A DNA stretch of 64,000 nucleotides from Streptosporangium lutulentum (lineage in GTDB: Bacteria; Actinomycetota; Actinomycetes; Streptosporangiales; Streptosporangiaceae), in NCBI RefSeq assembly GCF_030811455.1, contig NZ_JAUSQU010000001.1, positions 4,588,001 to 4,652,000 on the forward strand, given 5' to 3'. The translations under genes were made by a program, and so were the position numbers. Shown in pieces: positions 1 to 11,160 of the stretch. The notes under the pieces are model-generated. The model was given only the letters and a program-made list of their open reading frames with translations. It did not search any database and had not been told where the DNA came from. The stretch's first letter is position 1. Each line of letters begins with the position of its first letter.

Positions 1-47
1 CCGCCCCGACGATCACCACTGAGCCGTCCTGAACGGGCGGCGGTGAG

Positions 48-1295
48 TCATGCGGCCGGGACGTCTTCGGCCGGCCGGGCGGGTTCGGGGTCGACCAGGT
101 GTGCCCGTTTGGGCAGCAGGAGCGGGGTGGCGAGCAGGAGGACACCGGAGACGGTGATCGCCGCGAGGGGGCTGGTGAGCGTGGCGAGAACGCCCCAGAT
201 CGTCATGAGGGCGGCCTGCACGAGTTTGCTGCTGGCACCCCATGCGCTGAGGACTTGGGCGGCGTGATCCGCGGGGGTCCGTTGCAGGCGTTCCGTGGCG
301 TAGATCGGGTTGAAAACGCCCATGCATGTGATCAGCAGGCCCTCGACGACGATCACGGTGAGGAGTCCGGTGACGCCGGGGTGAACGAACGCGAGACCGA
401 GCGGGAAGATCGATCGCAGCCAGCCGGAGACGGCCATGACCCGGTGCCGGCCGTAACGCTTCACGAGGCGTGCGGAGAGGCGGGCGCCCACGAAGCCGCC
501 GAGTGCCGGGACGCCGAAGGCAAGCCCGTACTCCAAGGCCGAGAAGTGGTATTCGCCCAGCAGGAGGACGGCGAGAAGCGGGACGGTGGCCATGATCAGG
601 CCGCTGACCAGGATCCCGTTGAAAAACAGGCGCCGTAGTACGCGGTCGTGGAGGATGAATCGCCAGCCACGGAGAAGGTCGGCTCCGCGCAGCCTGGTGG
701 CCGGGTCACGGGGGGTCGCGACGTCGCCGCCGCGGATGCGCAGGACCCCGAACGCGGACAGCAGGTAGCTGAGGGCGTCGGCCACGAGGGTGACGACCGG
801 GCCGAGCAGCCCGATGAGCGCGCCGCCGAGGGGCGGTCCGGCCGCGGTCGCCACCCAGCTCGTGCCCTCGAACCTCCCGTTCGCGGTAAGGAGGTGATCG
901 CCGCGGACGAGGTGTTTCAGGTACGCGCCGGAGGCGGCGGTGAAGGCGATGCTCGCGGTTCCGGAGATGACCGAGACGACCAGCAGCTGGCCGTAGGACA
1001 GCAAGCCGAGGAAGTACGCGAACGGAACACTCGCCATCGCGAGGAACCGAACCAGGTCCATCGCGATCATCACCGGGCGCTTGGGCCGGCGCTCGACCCA
1101 CGGCCCGAGCGGGAACGCGATGATCGCCGCGACGGCGAGCCCGGCCGCCTCCAGGAGCGAAACCGCGAATGCGGACGAGTGCAGCACTTGAACCGCGATG
1201 AGCGGGAACGCCCCGAAGGCGATCCACGTGCCGTACGTGCTGACGGCGTAGGCCGACCACAGCCAGCCGAAGTCGGACCCCAATTTCACACGCAC
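48..1295 (-). CDS. MFS transporter (EntS-like exporter)
   Basis: Major facilitator superfamily membrane transporter of about 415 residues, probably a proton-coupled exporter of a small molecule. Around twelve hydrophobic segments are visible, with a charged loop after TM2 (WVERRPKRPVMI) that matches the conserved MFS cytoplasmic loop of the EntS/MFS_3 type. An in-frame GTG lies farther upstream at 1337, but the GTG at 1295 is preceded by AAGGGAG at about 5 nt and gives the normal N-terminus running straight into TM1, so it is preferred. It is divergent from a LysR regulator with about 120 bp between them, the usual layout for a regulator controlling the adjacent exporter. The substrate cannot be read from sequence. 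Confidence 0.85.
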   Translation of the reverse strand: MRVKLGSDFGWLWSAYAVSTYGTWIAFGAFPLIAVQVLHSSAFAVSLLEAAGLAVAAIIAFPLGPWVERRPKRPVMIAMDLVRFLAMASVPFAYFLGLLSYGQLLVVSVISGTASIAFTAASGAYLKHLVRGDHLLTANGRFEGTSWVATAAGPPLGGALIGLLGPVVTLVADALSYLLSAFGVLRIRGGDVATPRDPATRLRGADLLRGWRFILHDRVLRRLFFNGILVSGLIMATVPLLAVLLLGEYHFSALEYGLAFGVPALGGFVGARLSARLVKRYGRHRVMAVSGWLRSIFPLGLAFVHPGVTGLLTVIVVEGLLITCMGVFNPIYATERLQRTPADHAAQVLSAWGASSKLVQAALMTIWGVLATLTSPLAAITVSGVLLLATPLLLPKRAHLVDPEPARPAEDVPAA

Positions 1296-1417
1296 GTGAC
1301 TCCCTTGTGACAACCGATATTTGTGTCCCTGAATCACATCGCCTACAGGAGTGCAGGATCAAACAACTTCCTTTCAGCGAGCCACAACGATCGGTTGAGT
1401 AGGCATAGGGTGAGCCC
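1296..1417. promoter_or_regulatory. Divergent MFS/LysR intergenic control region
   Basis: This 122-bp spacer separates the exporter from the LysR gene and must carry both promoters. It is locally less GC-rich, with ACCGATATTTGTG around 1313-1325. LysR proteins typically bind T-N11-A dyads in such spacers. I see no unambiguous -35/-10 pair, so the assignment rests on gene arrangement. Confidence 0.45.
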
Positions 1418-2386
1418 ATGGATACCGAGGCAATGCGATCGTTCGTCCGGGCGGCCGAGCTCGGACAGCTGCAACACGCGGCCGACGAGCTGGGCGTGAC
1501 ACAGCAGGCGGTCTCGAAGCGGATCGCCGCCCTGGAGCGCGAGCTGGAGGTCCGCCTGTTCACCCGTACCGCCCGAGGGGTCGAACTGACGCTCGACGGC
1601 CAGGCGTTCCTCCCCCACGCGCGGAGTGTCGTCGCGGGTGTCGATCGCGCCGTCACCGCGGTCAAGCCGGGCTCGCGGGCCCTCCGGATCGACGTTCTCG
1701 GTCTGCGAAGCGCGCAGGCCGTCGTCCTGCACGACTATTGGCGGTCGCACCCCGAAACCAACCTCGACGTGGTGACCCTCAGGGTCAACGACCCTCACCT
1801 GGCGGCCGCCGCCGTCCAGGCAGGCGACATCGACGCCTCGTTCCGCGCCGTAACCGATCCGGCCACGCTGCCGCGCGACGTGCGAATGATCCACGCCTTC
1901 GACTCCCCGCTGGAACTCCTCGTCGGCCCCAGGCATCCGCTCGCCTCCGCACGAACACTGACGCCGCCCCGGCTGCGCAAGCTTCGGATCTGGGTGCCGG
2001 GGATCGTGCCCCGAAGCGAATGGGCGGAGTTCTACGATCAGCTCGCCACCGCCTTCGACCTCCGCATCGACGCGACAGGCCCGAACTTCGGCAACGAGGT
2101 ACTCCTCGACGCCCTCGCGGACTCCGCCGACGTGGCCACCCTCGTCGGCTCACGCGACCGGTATCTCTGGCCGACGAACTACGACCTACGCCGCATCCCG
2201 ATCGTGAACCCGACTCTCGCCTACCCGCTCTCCCTCATGCTCCCCAGAACGAATCCGCACCCGGGACTTCAGGCGATCATCAACCACTTCGCAAGCCTGA
2301 CACCGCTCCCCGAGACGGCCTGGCTCCCGTCCTGGGCAACGACGCCACGCCGCAGCGCGGCCCCTCGCGAGCCGGCGAGTAAATGA
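1418..2386 (+). CDS. LysR-family transcriptional regulator
   Basis: LysR-type DNA-binding regulator, 322 residues, the standard family length. The N-terminal winged helix-turn-helix (about residues 3-62) has the family signature LGVTQQAVSKRIAALE, followed by a linker helix and a periplasmic-binding-like effector domain (about 90-295). The ATG is preceded by a GGGTGAG stretch. It is divergent from the MFS exporter, which it probably controls in response to the exported compound or a precursor. The C-terminal 15 residues are basic and proline-rich and probably disordered. Confidence 0.9.
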   Translation: MDTEAMRSFVRAAELGQLQHAADELGVTQQAVSKRIAALERELEVRLFTRTARGVELTLDGQAFLPHARSVVAGVDRAVTAVKPGSRALRIDVLGLRSAQAVVLHDYWRSHPETNLDVVTLRVNDPHLAAAAVQAGDIDASFRAVTDPATLPRDVRMIHAFDSPLELLVGPRHPLASARTLTPPRLRKLRIWVPGIVPRSEWAEFYDQLATAFDLRIDATGPNFGNEVLLDALADSADVATLVGSRDRYLWPTNYDLRRIPIVNPTLAYPLSLMLPRTNPHPGLQAIINHFASLTPLPETAWLPSWATTPRRSAAPREPASK

Positions 2387-2471
2387 CTTGCGACAGGACG
2401 AGGTGAGCCCGCATAATCGTCGAAGCCGATCAGCAGGCGCCCGCTGCGCCTCGAACGAAGGGAGGGTGACC

Positions 2472-2525
2472 GTGGCTGCTTTCTTCATTCATGCCCATGA
2501 GTCCTTTCCCATCGGTTCTCGCTGA
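2472..2525 (+). CDS. Possible 17-residue leader peptide upstream of RIO1 kinase
   Basis: A GTG preceded at 5 nt by a strong Shine-Dalgarno (GGGAGGG) opens a 17-codon frame ending TGA, 44 nt before the kinase start. The peptide begins VAAFFIHAH and resembles nothing I recognise. It is listed only because its ribosome-binding site is better than that of the downstream gene. It may be a translational leader or chance. Confidence 0.2.
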   Translation: MAAFFIHAHESFPIGSR

Positions 2526-2569
2526 CCTGATCGCCACACCGGTGGGCTTCTCGAATCGGAGAACCCGCA

Positions 2570-3442
2570 GTGCCAAAGTCCCCTGAACATCGTCGCCGCG
2601 GCAAGTACGCGCTCGATGACGACGATGTCGAGTGGCTCGACAACACCCCCGTGGACCTCGACGGGCCGCCGTCCGGCGACCGCTGGTCCACCTGGGATCT
2701 GAGCACCCCCACCGAGCGCGGCCCCCGGCCGCATCCCAAATGGCTCGTCACGGAGCTGGCGGCCGTCGACACCGAGCTCGGCATCCTGAAGACCGGCAAG
2801 GAGGCCGACGTCCATCTGCTCTCGCGAGGGGTCCCGGGCACCGACCGGGTCTGCCTGCTCGCCGCCAAGCGTTACCGTTCGGCCGAGCACCGGCTCTTCC
2901 ACCGCGACGCCGGCTACCTGGAGGGCCGCGGCGAGCGGGACAGCCGGATCAGCCGGGCGATGGCCAGCCGGTCCCGGTTCGGCAAGCAGATGATCGCCGG
3001 GCAGTGGGCCAACGCCGAATTCCAGGCGCTGTGCCGGTTGTGGTCGCTGGGTGTGCCCGTGCCGTACCCGGTGCAGATCGTCGGCACCGAGATCCTCGAA
3101 GAGTTCGTCGGCACCCCCGACGGTTTCGCCGCGCCCCGCCTGGCCGCCGTCTCCGACGGTCTCCCCGGCCTGTGGGAGCAACTCGTCGAGGCGATGGTGA
3201 CCCTGGCCCGCGAGGGCCTGGCCCATGGGGACCTGTCGCCCTACAACATCCTCGTCCACGAGGAACGGCTGGTCATCATCGACCTGCCGCAGATCGTGGA
3301 CGTGGTGGCCCATCCCGTCGGCGCGGAGTTCCTCGACCGTGACGCCCGCAACGTCGCCACCTGGTTCGCCGCACACGGTGTGGCCTCGGCCGACACCGAC
3401 TCGCTGGCCTCGCTACTGCGTGCCGAGGCCCGGCTGAGCTGA
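2570..3442 (+). CDS. RIO1-like serine/threonine protein kinase
   Basis: Atypical protein kinase of the RIO family, 290 residues. Visible motifs are a nucleotide-binding region GILKTGKEADVHL (about 64-76), a lysine in LLAAKRYR, the catalytic loop HGDLSPYNIL (about 222-231) with the catalytic Asp and metal-binding Asn, and the metal-binding IIDLPQ (about 239-244), where Asp follows the RIO rather than the classical DFG pattern. The GTG start has a GGAG about 8 nt upstream. RIO kinases act in ribosome biogenesis in archaea and eukaryotes; the bacterial role is poorly defined. It sits alone, convergent with uvrB. Confidence 0.88.
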   Translation: MPKSPEHRRRGKYALDDDDVEWLDNTPVDLDGPPSGDRWSTWDLSTPTERGPRPHPKWLVTELAAVDTELGILKTGKEADVHLLSRGVPGTDRVCLLAAKRYRSAEHRLFHRDAGYLEGRGERDSRISRAMASRSRFGKQMIAGQWANAEFQALCRLWSLGVPVPYPVQIVGTEILEEFVGTPDGFAAPRLAAVSDGLPGLWEQLVEAMVTLAREGLAHGDLSPYNILVHEERLVIIDLPQIVDVVAHPVGAEFLDRDARNVATWFAAHGVASADTDSLASLLRAEARLS

Positions 3443-3512
3443 CCGGCGCCCACCGGCGCCGAGCCGTATCCCCCGCTGCCGGGACGGGCAGCGGGGACCG
3501 GCGCCCCACCTC

Positions 3513-3675
3513 GGAGACGCCGGCTCATCGCGGAACCTCCGTCTCAGGAGACACCGGTGCCTCTCAAGACCTCCGTCCGCAGGAGACACCGGCCCACCCG
3601 CGGGAGACGCCACCCCGCTCCGGAGTGCGCCGGCCCGCCTCGGCCCCGGACCGCGTCAGAGGACGCCGGCCCTCA

Positions 3676-3689
<14 letters not shown>
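3513..3689. repeat. Degenerate GGAGACACCGG repeats abutting the uvrB 3' end
   Basis: The RIO1-uvrB spacer carries repeated copies of a short element. Exact 13-mers caggagacaccgg lie at 3545-3557, 3580-3592 and 3677-3689, and variants (ggagacgcc) at 3513 and 3603. The last exact copy is the final codons and stop of uvrB, so the others look like decayed duplications of that 3' end. No gene is evident in this 230-bp spacer. Confidence 0.6.
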
Positions 3690-5787
<2,098 letters not shown>

Positions 5788-6161
5788 CTGCTCCACTGTA
5801 GGCGGAGCCACCGACAATCCTTCTCCGGTCGCCCGGCCCGCACCCGGGCGGCCACCGGTCACCCCTCCCGTCCCACGGCCCTCGGCCGTACGGCGGGCGA
5901 ACCGCGCCGCCCACCGTCCCACGGCCCTCGGCCGTGCGGCGGGCGAACGCGCCGTCCTCCGGTCCGTCCGCCCTCGACGGCGCGGCCTCCGGTCGCGAAC
6001 CCCCGGTCGCACGGTCGCCGGCCCTGCTGCCGGGGGGAACCGTGCGGCCTTCAATCGTGCGTCAAGCGAACCGCAAGCGTGATGTCCTTGACTGTTCCGC
6101 GCGCCAACGATCACCAAGCGTGATATATCCGCCTTTTGGCCTATGACCATCCGGAGGTTTG
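5788..6161. other. uvrB/SPFH divergent spacer, no gene seen
   Basis: This 374-bp divergent spacer must hold the uvrB and SPFH promoters. TTGACT at 6088-6093 and an AT-rich TGATATATC at 6121-6129 stand out but are too far apart for a standard promoter. The centre carries the 35-bp duplication listed separately. Open frames across it are low-complexity and read as non-coding. Confidence 0.5.
5868..5948. repeat. Two-copy 35-bp direct repeat
   Basis: Copies at 5868-5902 and 5914-5948 differ at one base and are offset by 46 bp. Each contains the inverted repeat CGGCC...GGCCG and could form a small hairpin. They lie upstream of uvrB on its strand. Confidence 0.8.
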
Positions 6162-7712
6162 ATGTCCCGACCGAGAGAAGCCATGCAGGCCACGCTGGCC
6201 GCTGCCCAGGCGATAGGACAGGGCGGTGACGCGCGGCAGGTCATCGGGCAGGCGGTGGGGCAGATCGCCGGCCAGGTCGCCGGCGAGAAGGGGTTCTCAC
6301 TCAACACCTCGGACTTCATGGCCGCCCGCGACCAGGGCGTGTCCCTGGCCACCTCCATCGAGGCCCGCAGCGCGTCGCTGAACGAGGCCGGTGAGATCAT
6401 CAACCGCAGTTTCACCGGCAAGGGCCCGAACGGCGAGCCGGTTCACGTGATCTCACCGGTGGTGATCCCCAAGGACACCACGGCCCGGATCGTCCTCCCC
6501 CTGGTCGGGCTGGCGGCGCTCGGCCTGGTCGGTCTGGTCGCCACCGGGCTGCCCGACGGCGCGCGGGTGCTGTTCGGCCCCCACTACTGGGTCGTGCTGC
6601 TGCTGGCCGCGGGTTTCCTGTGGTGGCGGCGGAGCGTGGTCATGGTGCCCGAGGGCTGCAGGGCCCTGATCACCAAGTTCGGCAAGCTCGTGCAGATCGC
6701 CGAGCCCGGCCGGGTGACGCTGTTCAACCCGTGGAAGCGGGTCAGCTACATCGTCAACACCACCCGCGAGTACCCCTTCAACGCGCCCATCCGTGAGGCC
6801 CCGACCCAGCAGGGCGTCAAGGCCAGCGTCGACCTGTTCCTGCAGTTCCGGATCGAGGACCCGGCCGAGTTCATCTTCGTGCTCGGCTCGGTCGGCGGCT
6901 TCCAGGCCAAGCTGCAGAACGCGATCAGCGAGGTCACCCGCTCCCTCATCTACGCCCAGCGCGCCGAGGAGATCTACGACCTGGTCGGCGAGAGCACCAT
7001 GGGCATGCTGGACAACCTCAACCAGCAGTTCCTGCCCGCCGTACGGCTCACCGACGTGAACATCACGCATGCCGAGCCGACCAGCCAGGAGTACCGGATG
7101 GACCTGGCCGCCCCCGAGATGATCAGGGTGGCCAAGGAGGCGTACACCTACGAGTACGAACTCCAGCTGCGCAAGGAGCAGAACGAGGGCGACCTGATCA
7201 AGGAGCTCGCCGGTCTGCAGGAGCAGCTGTCGGCCATCCACGCCGAGATCGCCGGATACCAGGCCCGGATGGACACCGCGCTGGAGCGCGCGTCCCACCA
7301 GGCGAAGGCCCAGGGAGGCCAGCGGCTGGTGGAGGCCGAGTCCACCGCCAAGGCGAACGCGGCCCTCCTGGAGGCTCAGGCCCTGGACATCCGGGCTCTG
7401 AGCGCGGCCGAGGCGCCGGAGATCCTGGACTACCGCTTCGAGCAGGACCTGCTCGACAAGCTCGAATCCGTGGCCTCCCACATGCCCCGGCTGGTGCAGA
7501 TCGGCGAGACCGCCGACATCGACCTGCTCGCCCTGGCCAAGCAGATGGTCGGCAGCCACGAGAAGCAGCTGTTCTCCGACACGGACATGGCCGCGATCAG
7601 GGACCGGATCACCCAGATCGGCAGGCGTGTCGCGGACCGGGAAGCGGAGATCACCGCTCTCCTGCACCCCGTCTCCGAGACCGTGGCGCCCCCCGCGGAA
7701 GCGAAGGCGTGA
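6162..7712 (+). CDS. SPFH (stomatin/flotillin) domain membrane protein
   Basis: Membrane-scaffold protein of the SPFH/band-7 superfamily, 516 residues. A cytoplasmic N-terminal region (1-100) precedes two hydrophobic segments (about 107-130 and 140-158), an SPFH core starting near [16 protein letters not shown] (about 165-330), and a long Ala/Glu/Gln-rich coiled coil (about 330-450) as in flotillins. The ATG at 6162 is used rather than the TTG at 6159 because GGAGG at 6153-6157 would leave only 1 nt to the TTG. It heads a cluster with a second SPFH gene and Spo0M, sharing a PVVIPKD motif before its first membrane segment with the next protein. A role in membrane microdomains is inferred. Confidence 0.8.
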   Translation: MSRPREAMQATLAAAQAIGQGGDARQVIGQAVGQIAGQVAGEKGFSLNTSDFMAARDQGVSLATSIEARSASLNEAGEIINRSFTGKGPNGEPVHVISPVVIPKDTTARIVLPLVGLAALGLVGLVATGLPDGARVLFGPHYWVVLLLAAGFLWWRRSVVMVPEGCRALITKFGKLVQIAEPGRVTLFNPWKRVSYIVNTTREYPFNAPIREAPTQQGVKASVDLFLQFRIEDPAEFIFVLGSVGGFQAKLQNAISEVTRSLIYAQRAEEIYDLVGESTMGMLDNLNQQFLPAVRLTDVNITHAEPTSQEYRMDLAAPEMIRVAKEAYTYEYELQLRKEQNEGDLIKELAGLQEQLSAIHAEIAGYQARMDTALERASHQAKAQGGQRLVEAESTAKANAALLEAQALDIRALSAAEAPEILDYRFEQDLLDKLESVASHMPRLVQIGETADIDLLALAKQMVGSHEKQLFSDTDMAAIRDRITQIGRRVADREAEITALLHPVSETVAPPAEAKA

Positions 7713-7768
7713 GATGAGCGGTCCGCGAGGAACGAACGGCCCCGTAACGAACGAGGAGCGGTGAACGC

Positions 7769-9019
7769 GTGAGCAACAGAGAGTTCTCCAAGATCAAGGA
7801 ATCCCTGGCCTCGTGGTCGGAGATCCGCCAGTTGCTGCGCGGCGGCGAGTCCGGCCAGCTCGTCCCGGTGGTGATCCCCAAGGATCGCCGCGGCTTCGCC
7901 TGGGTGGCCCTGCTGTTCCTCTCCCTCTATCTGGTGGGCACCGCGGTGCTGGCCGACGGGATGCTCTCCGGTCTCGCCGCGATCGGCGCGGTGGTCTTCC
8001 TCGTCGCGGCGCTGGTCTGGATGTGGCGCCGGGCGATCATCGAGATCGAGGAGGGCACCACCGGCGTGCGCAGCCGGTGGGGGGCGATCGTCGGCGTCCT
8101 GCCCCCGGGACGCCACTACCTGTGGCTGCCGTGGGACCGGGTGGACGCGGTGGTGGACACCTCCACCGAGATCCCCTACTCCGCCCCGATCGTGGCCTGC
8201 CCCACCGCGGAGAACGTGCCGCTGAAGTCCATCGAGTTCTTCCTGAAGTTCCGCATCGTCGACCCGGTGGCCTTCGTCCGGACGATCGGAGCGGGCAACT
8301 TCGACCTCGTGCTCAGCAGCGCCGTACAGGACGCCATCCGCCAGCGCAGCCGCCAGGTCAACACCGAGCGGGCCTACGACCTGCGGGGGTCCGACGTGGG
8401 CGACATGCAGGAGCTCCTGACCCGCCAGCTCGGCCGGTACGGCGTGCGGATCACCGGCGCCAACATCCCCGACGTGCAGCTGCCCGACCAGTACCAGCAG
8501 CACCTGGCCACCCGTGAGAAGGTCGCCAAGGAGCTGTCGGCCTTCGAACGCGAGTGGGAGCTCACCCGCAAGCGGCGGATCGACACCCTCCTGATGGAGA
8601 TAGAGCGCTCCAAGAAAACGCGTGACGCACGTATCGTCGAGGTGAGAGCGGCCGCCAACACCGCGCGTAAGGACGTCGCCCGCATGCTGGAGGAGCACGA
8701 GACCGAGGCCCAGCGAGTGCGCTGGGAGATCGAGGCCAAGGGACGGGCGGAGCTCACCTCCGCCTCGAACGAGGCGAAGGGGCTGCGCCATCTGGCCGAC
8801 TCCTACCGCGACAACCGCGCCGTGCTCGAATACGAGCTGGCCCGCCGCCGGCTGGATGTGGGCGCCAAGCTCGCCGAGAGCGCCCCGCGACCCGTCGTCG
8901 TCCGCACCAGCGGCGCGTCCGGCGAGACCAGCGCGCTGTCCACCCTGCTCCTGGCCCAGATCCTGCCTCAGCTCGGCAGCGGGAACGGCCACGTCAAACC
9001 GGTCGTTGAACCCAACTGA
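7769..9019 (+). CDS. Second SPFH-domain membrane protein
   Basis: A 416-residue protein related to its upstream neighbour. After about 30 residues comes the shared LVPVVIPKD motif, then two membrane segments (about 43-62 and 66-85), an SPFH domain (from IIEIEEGTTGVRSRWG, about 90-260) and a charged helical region (about 255-350) with many Glu/Arg/Lys heptads. The GTG start has GAGGAG about 10 nt upstream. Spacing to the first SPFH gene is 56 bp and to Spo0M 28 bp, so co-transcription is likely. The paired paralogues could form a hetero-oligomeric membrane scaffold. Confidence 0.78.
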   Translation: MSNREFSKIKESLASWSEIRQLLRGGESGQLVPVVIPKDRRGFAWVALLFLSLYLVGTAVLADGMLSGLAAIGAVVFLVAALVWMWRRAIIEIEEGTTGVRSRWGAIVGVLPPGRHYLWLPWDRVDAVVDTSTEIPYSAPIVACPTAENVPLKSIEFFLKFRIVDPVAFVRTIGAGNFDLVLSSAVQDAIRQRSRQVNTERAYDLRGSDVGDMQELLTRQLGRYGVRITGANIPDVQLPDQYQQHLATREKVAKELSAFEREWELTRKRRIDTLLMEIERSKKTRDARIVEVRAAANTARKDVARMLEEHETEAQRVRWEIEAKGRAELTSASNEAKGLRHLADSYRDNRAVLEYELARRRLDVGAKLAESAPRPVVVRTSGASGETSALSTLLLAQILPQLGSGNGHVKPVVEPN

Positions 9020-9047
9020 AAACCTTCTATCCCCTGGGAGTCCCCCG

Positions 9048-9821
9048 ATGGTGTTCCGTAAGCTGATGGCCGCGTTCGGCGCCGGCGTCGAGGTCGACAC
9101 GGTGTTGCAAAACTCCAACGTCCGCCCGGGCGAGGTCCTGCGCGGGCAGGTCAACTTCCGCGGCGGCGGCTCCGACTACAAGGTCGAGGGCATCTTCATC
9201 GACTTCACCGCGGTCGTCGAGGTCGAGAGCGGCGACAACGAGTACAAGTCGACGTACAGCTTCCTGCGCCAGCAGGTCAGCGGGCCCTTCCAGCTCGCCT
9301 CGGGCGCCCCCCAGTCGACTCCCTTCGAGATCCCCGTCCCCTGGGAGACCCCGATCAGCGCCATCGGCGGCCACCCGCTGCGCGGCATGCAGCTCGGCGT
9401 CGCCACCGAGCTCGCCCTGGCCGGCGCGCTCGACAAGGGCGACCGCGATCCGCTGTTCGTCAACCCCCTGCCCGCCCAGGACCACGTGCTCGGCGCGCTG
9501 GACAACATGGGCTTCCGCTTCAAGAAGGCCGACCTGGAGCGCGGCACACTGCACGGCTCGCAGATGCCGTTCTTCCAGGAGATCGAGTACTACGCGGGCC
9601 GCGAGTACACCCGCCACTTCAACGAGCTGGAGCTGACCTTCATCGCCGGTCCGCACGCGCTGGACGTCATCCTGGAGGCCGACAAGCGCGGCGGCTTCAT
9701 GAGCTCCAGCCACGACTCCTACAACCGGTTCACGGTCCGCTACAACGACCACCCGGGCCAGGTGGAGCAGTCGCTCCGCGCGGGCCTGCAGGCCATGGCC
9801 CAGAAGCGTGGCTGGTTCTGA
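9048..9821 (+). CDS. Spo0M-family sporulation-control protein
   Basis: Arrestin-fold protein of the Spo0M family, 257 residues, the usual family length. It begins MVFRKLMAAFGAGVEVDTVL, the characteristic amphipathic start, followed by the conserved PGEVLRGQVNFRGG strand region and the QEIEYY segment near residue 180. In Bacillus, Spo0M modulates sporulation and interacts with the cytoskeleton; in actinomycetes the role is less clear. It is third in an SPFH-SPFH-Spo0M cluster, which points to membrane-associated work. A strong hairpin follows the gene. Confidence 0.88.
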   Translation: MVFRKLMAAFGAGVEVDTVLQNSNVRPGEVLRGQVNFRGGGSDYKVEGIFIDFTAVVEVESGDNEYKSTYSFLRQQVSGPFQLASGAPQSTPFEIPVPWETPISAIGGHPLRGMQLGVATELALAGALDKGDRDPLFVNPLPAQDHVLGALDNMGFRFKKADLERGTLHGSQMPFFQEIEYYAGREYTRHFNELELTFIAGPHALDVILEADKRGGFMSSSHDSYNRFTVRYNDHPGQVEQSLRAGLQAMAQKRGWF

Positions 9822-9849
9822 CCCTCTCCCCTTAGTACGAGCACGGCCG

Positions 9850-9880
9850 CGCCCCGGTCGCCGTCACGGCGGCCGGGGCG
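9850..9880 (+). terminator. Hairpin terminator after Spo0M
   Basis: Stem of 14 bp (9850-9863 with 9867-9880, one wobble) around a 3-nt loop, 28 nt past the Spo0M stop. No T-run follows, as is common for actinobacterial terminators. Confidence 0.6.
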
Positions 9881-10149
9881 TCGCGCGTCTCCCCCCGCGA
9901 CCGTGCCGCGGGCGGGGCGAGGCCGGGATCCGCACCGCCCCGGCACACCCCGCGCGTCTCGCCGGGTGGCTCCGCACCGGTTTCGGGCACGGGAAGCGCT
10001 CCCACCGGTCGACCACCCGCGTGAAAAGGTCCTTGAAAGGGTAAAACGATTCCCAAGGCGAGGCATGGAGTATGCCGGGGTCCGGATCTACGATGACGAC
10101 GTGACCATGACAGCGGGGGCTGACTGTCGACTGGACGGGCGGAGCTTAC
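9881..10149. other. Spacer upstream of the three-gene operon
   Basis: No convincing gene. The stretch 10020-10110 is less GC-rich (TTGAAAGGGTAAAACG near 10032) and is the likely promoter region for the operon starting at 10150, but I cannot pair a -10 with a -35 confidently. Confidence 0.35.
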
Positions 10150-11160
10150 GTGGGGCGGATTGCACGGTTCGGAGCATGGCTCGGTAAGAACGTCGACGGT
10201 TTCATCGCGCTGCTCCTCGCCGTGGGCGTCGGCGTGGTGGGGCTGGTGGACGACCAGATCGACGAGGCCCTCAAAAAACAGGTGATCGAGGGCGGGACCC
10301 TCCTCGTGCTGGCGTTGCTGGCCACCGCCATCCTGCGGGACCGATGGCGGCAGGAGCCGGTCGAGACGGCGATCCGGAAGAGCTTCACCAGCGCCGCCTC
10401 GATTCCCGGCCGGCTGGAGCGGCTGGAGGGCGTGGTCGGCGAGGCGGGGAAGGCGTTGCAGGACCTGTCGGTCGTGCATGTGCTCAACGGCGCCGAGGAG
10501 ATCGCCAAGGCGCATTCCGAGGGCCGCAGGGAGACCGACCGCTGGATCTTCAAGGGCGGCACCGGCACCTACTTCCGAGCGGTGACGCTGCCCGAGTGCG
10601 TCGCGGCGGCCCGCAAGGAGCGGCGAGCGCTGCTGATGCGCCTGGAGATCCTCGACCCGAGCGACGAGCGGGTCTGCGAGGCCTACGCCCGCTTCCGGCG
10701 GTCGATGTCGCAGGAGCCGGACGGCACGGGAGAGATCTGGACGCCCCAGCGCACCCGCAAGGAGGCCTACAGCACCATCCTCGCCGGCTGCTGGTACCAC
10801 CAGCGGTTCGGCCTGCTGGAGATCCACATCGGGCTGTCGGCCACGATGACCACGTTCCGCTGGGACCTCTCGTCGGCATCACTGATCATCACGGGGGAGG
10901 ATCCCCGGCGGGCGCTTCTGGCGCGCAGGGGATCCTTCTACTACGACAGCTGCACCACCGAGCTGATGACCAGCCTGGAACAGGCCAAGCGGGTGCCGAT
11001 CGAATTGGGCAGATCGGTCCCGCTCAGCGACGAGCCCACGATCGAGGAGGTGCGCAGGCTGTTCGAGACCCTCGGCCTGCCCCTCCCCCGCTCCTACACC
11101 GACAGGGACATCGGCGACCTCACACGAAAGGCGCTTCGGGCGAAGAACCCATACCTGTGA
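10150..11160 (+). CDS. Membrane-anchored protein of unknown function, operon gene 1
   Basis: 336 residues, not confidently recognised. Two hydrophobic helices near the N-terminus (about 18-34 and 46-62) are followed by a basic stretch and a soluble cytoplasmic domain. The soluble part has RWIFKGGTGTYFRAVTLPE (about 132-150), then LLMRLEILDPSDERVCEAYARFRRS and a LLEIHIGLS strand. The pattern is faintly reminiscent of phospholipase-D-like or related effector folds, but no HKD motif is present. Its stop overlaps the next start as TGATG, indicating translational coupling to the cupin. GTG start. Together with a cupin and a phosphatase it could be an effector or sensor in a signalling cassette; that is inference. 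Confidence 0.75.
   Translation: MGRIARFGAWLGKNVDGFIALLLAVGVGVVGLVDDQIDEALKKQVIEGGTLLVLALLATAILRDRWRQEPVETAIRKSFTSAASIPGRLERLEGVVGEAGKALQDLSVVHVLNGAEEIAKAHSEGRRETDRWIFKGGTGTYFRAVTLPECVAAARKERRALLMRLEILDPSDERVCEAYARFRRSMSQEPDGTGEIWTPQRTRKEAYSTILAGCWYHQRFGLLEIHIGLSATMTTFRWDLSSASLIITGEDPRRALLARRGSFYYDSCTTELMTSLEQAKRVPIELGRSVPLSDEPTIEEVRRLFETLGLPLPRSYTDRDIGDLTRKALRAKNPYL

Noticed and set aside
6088-6129. TTGACT and TATATC as a promoter for the SPFH cluster
   Set aside because: Spacing of nearly 30 nt is too long for a standard sigma-70 promoter.
5788-6150. N-terminal 121-codon extension of uvrB
   Set aside because: Low-complexity Arg/Gly/Ala sequence crossing a 35-bp duplication; the GTG at 5787 gives the standard UvrB N-terminus.
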